This document shows, in pieces, positions 63,632 through 64,000 of a stretch of 64,000 nt of DNA. The notes below the pieces were generated by a model, which made no database searches, was not told the DNA's origin, and was given only the letters and a program-made list of their open reading frames with translations. The DNA lies in contig OY829326.1 in NCBI GenBank assembly GCA_963691655.1, positions 18,774,878 through 18,838,877 of the forward strand. The letters are read 5' to 3'. How positions within the stretch are numbered: the stretch's first letter is position 1; each line of letters begins with the position of its first letter. The stretch is from Toxonevra muliebris. Lineage: Eukaryota > Arthropoda > Insecta > Diptera > Pallopteridae. A program made the translations under genes and the position numbers.

Positions 63632-64000
63632 AAACAATGGATGTGTGCAAGGCACGCAAGATATTTGATGTGTAAACAGTTAAGCCAACTGAATGCCATA
63701 TACATAAGCTCACATACATATGTATATCCATATATAGGTATTTGATGTATAATCTATATGCTAGGTAAATAATTAAAATTAAAACAATTCTTTTACAAAC
63801 CTAAAAATTTATTAGATATCATTATCTTTTATATATAATAGCCCAATTTACTATAAATTGCAAATGGTCTTGTATCTTTTACTCAATGCAACGAGCACGA
63901 TATTCTCGCATATACGCAGCTGCAATTGCATCTTTGAAGTGATTTTATAATAAATAAGTTTGATTTATTCTGTTTAACATATGTATTTGCTATTTACAGA
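63632..64000. other. Terminal stretch, nothing recognised
   Basis: AT-rich sequence to the window edge. The abrupt change at 63632 marks where the transposon copy stops. Confidence 0.4.

Overview
The window is AT-rich nuclear DNA from a higher (cyclorrhaphous) fly. Genes have small introns (58-760 bases, one of 3.7 kb) with GT-AG signals, sit in an AT-rich intergenic sea, and are surrounded by Tc1/mariner-type transposon debris. RpS9, LRRC59, a pathetic-like SLC36 transporter, an alpha-L-fucosidase and a divergent ionotropic receptor are all typical Diptera genes. A tephritid fruit fly is my best guess, but it is inference only. There is no bacterial-style operon, CRISPR array or virus.

Five protein-coding genes can be modelled, each with the reading frame closing across all exons. 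(1) 6249-8518 (+): ionotropic chemoreceptor, two exons, 618 aa. (2) 13054-18904 (-): SLC36/pathetic-like amino-acid transporter, nine coding exons, with two alternative first exons giving 474- and 457-aa proteins. (3) 47860-50462 (-): alpha-L-fucosidase, seven exons, 487 aa, including one probable GC-AG intron. (4) 54008-56343 (-): LRRC59-type ER leucine-rich-repeat membrane protein, four exons, 323 aa. (5) 57532-58564 (-): ribosomal protein S9, three coding exons, 195 aa, with a likely upstream TOP leader exon. Genes 3-5 are head-to-tail on the minus strand. From memory, RpS9, an LRRC59-like gene and path lie near each other on Drosophila 3L (about 67B), so this may be conserved microsynteny; that needs checking.

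The other ~85% is non-coding or repeat. 1.6-2.8 kb: decayed non-LTR reverse transcriptase abutting a 0.7-kb terminal-inverted-repeat element. 4.5-5.5 kb: broken Tc1-like transposon. 9.4-9.75 kb: 54-bp inverted repeat. 10.0-10.7 kb: broken partial copy of the neighbouring SLC36 gene. 16.0-17.1 kb, in the SLC36 intron: SINE-like and reverse-transcriptase relics. 19-47 kb: a 28-kb gene-poor stretch with about ten small inverted-repeat elements, a ~670-bp fold-back, a 1.07-kb element with 112-bp termini, and a complete-length but broken DD37E mariner-like element. 50.8-52.5 kb: a MITE and the 3' end of a non-LTR element. 59.4-63.6 kb: a dispersed repeat, a Tc1 relic and a second, 3'-truncated DD37E copy.

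I found no convincing undescribed biological system. The most useful observations are the two promoter/N-terminus options of the transporter beside its own pseudogene, the long near-perfect fold-backs (possible hairpin-siRNA sources), the two opposed copies of the DD37E element, and several MITE families that can be delimited to the base.
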